Below are positions 63,810 to 64,000 of a stretch of DNA of 64,000 nt, piece by piece. The number at the start of each line of letters is the position of its first letter. Position 1 is the stretch's first letter. The position numbers and the translations under genes are program-made. The notes beneath the pieces are model-generated. The model was not told the DNA's origin. It did no database searches and saw only the letters and a list, made by a program, of their open reading frames with translations. This DNA comes from JADLHS01 sp039806955 (GTDB lineage: Bacteria; Verrucomicrobiota; Verrucomicrobiia; Limisphaerales; JADLHS01). Location of the stretch: the NCBI GenBank assembly GCA_039806955.1, contig JBDHQI010000012.1, forward strand, positions 51,197-115,196, written 5' to 3'.

Positions 63810-64000
63810 AGGGCAACGGCCTAATCGGTGCAACTAAACTGGAACCGCAAAAACGCGCCAGAGGCGCAAAAATGGTTTTGCTTTGCGCTTTTTGTGCCTT
63901 CTTGTGGCCATAAAAATTGAAACGCTCTAGCAGCCTGTCGGACTTAGGGAACGCAATTTTAGCAAAGTGGATTGAACAGTTGCTGGGCGTGCGCGTCTGA
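63810..64000. other. Right edge, no gene; possible insertion-sequence end
   Basis: No convincing gene. CTAGCAGCCTGTCGGACTTAGG (63928-63949 region) resembles terminal sequences I recall from IS elements in PVC genomes, which would open an element beyond the window. This is recollection, not proof. Confidence 0.25.

Overview
The window reads as chromosomal DNA of a verrucomicrobial (PVC group) bacterium, most like the Pedosphaera/Limisphaerales side of the phylum. This is an inference from gene content: GC-rich DNA, prepilin-like proteins with FTLIELLVVIAIIAIL N-termini, PEP-CTERM surface proteins, a PVC-type CxxCH heme protein fused to a dehydrogenase-like propeller, a sensor kinase with a periplasmic propeller, and very large secreted repeat proteins. 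No rRNA is present; there is one tRNA (Arg, CCG).

Layout. 0-3 kb: a signalling module (HEAT-repeat protein, REC-DUF4388 response regulator, small roadblock-like protein). 3-8.3 kb: Fe-dependent alcohol dehydrogenase, lipoate-ligase-like protein, small conserved protein, two secreted alkaline-phosphatase-superfamily enzymes. 8.5-10.3 kb: two prepilin-like proteins. 10.3-16.9 kb: a TetR regulator and a tripartite RND efflux operon sharing a near-palindromic operator. 17-24 kb: REP-like palindromes, a large double-VWA membrane protein, a type IA topoisomerase and an overlapping Xer recombinase. 24-26 kb: a sigma-54-type promoter and two PEP-CTERM genes. 26-28.4 kb (minus strand): rpoZ, smpB, purS, purQ. 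28.4-29.6 kb: a small graveyard around tRNA-Arg (transposase-like remnant, frameshifted restriction-methylase remnant). 30-33.2 kb: a 14-repeat secreted propeller protein. 33.4-36 kb: acpS, acpH, pdxJ and a YmdB-like phosphodiesterase. 36-44.3 kb: a surface protein with a perfect 636-bp tandem duplication behind a second sigma-54-type promoter, a subtilisin-like protease and a degenerate receiver. 44.5-46.7 kb: cold shock protein, hemW, rsmI. 46.8-62 kb (minus strand): a carbohydrate-response cluster of sensor kinase, LuxR-type regulator, GH2 beta-galactosidase, GH95 glycosidase, PVC cytochrome and ceramidase-like protein. 62-64 kb: argB, a nucleotidyltransferase-like protein and possibly the edge of an insertion sequence.

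How genes work together. The TetR/RND set is a classic self-contained efflux unit. The 46.8-62 kb run resembles a polysaccharide-utilisation regulon with a split two-component system in place of the hybrid regulator and without SusC/SusD. The two sigma-54-like promoters both precede large exported beta-rich proteins, suggesting that surface protein expression is under RpoN control, as proposed for PEP-CTERM/exosortase systems. No single large unknown system is evident; the most interesting signals are the sigma-54/PEP-CTERM leader, the perfect surface-protein duplication, the REP-like pair with compensatory changes, the restriction-methylase fossil and a C-terminal module shared by two exported proteins.
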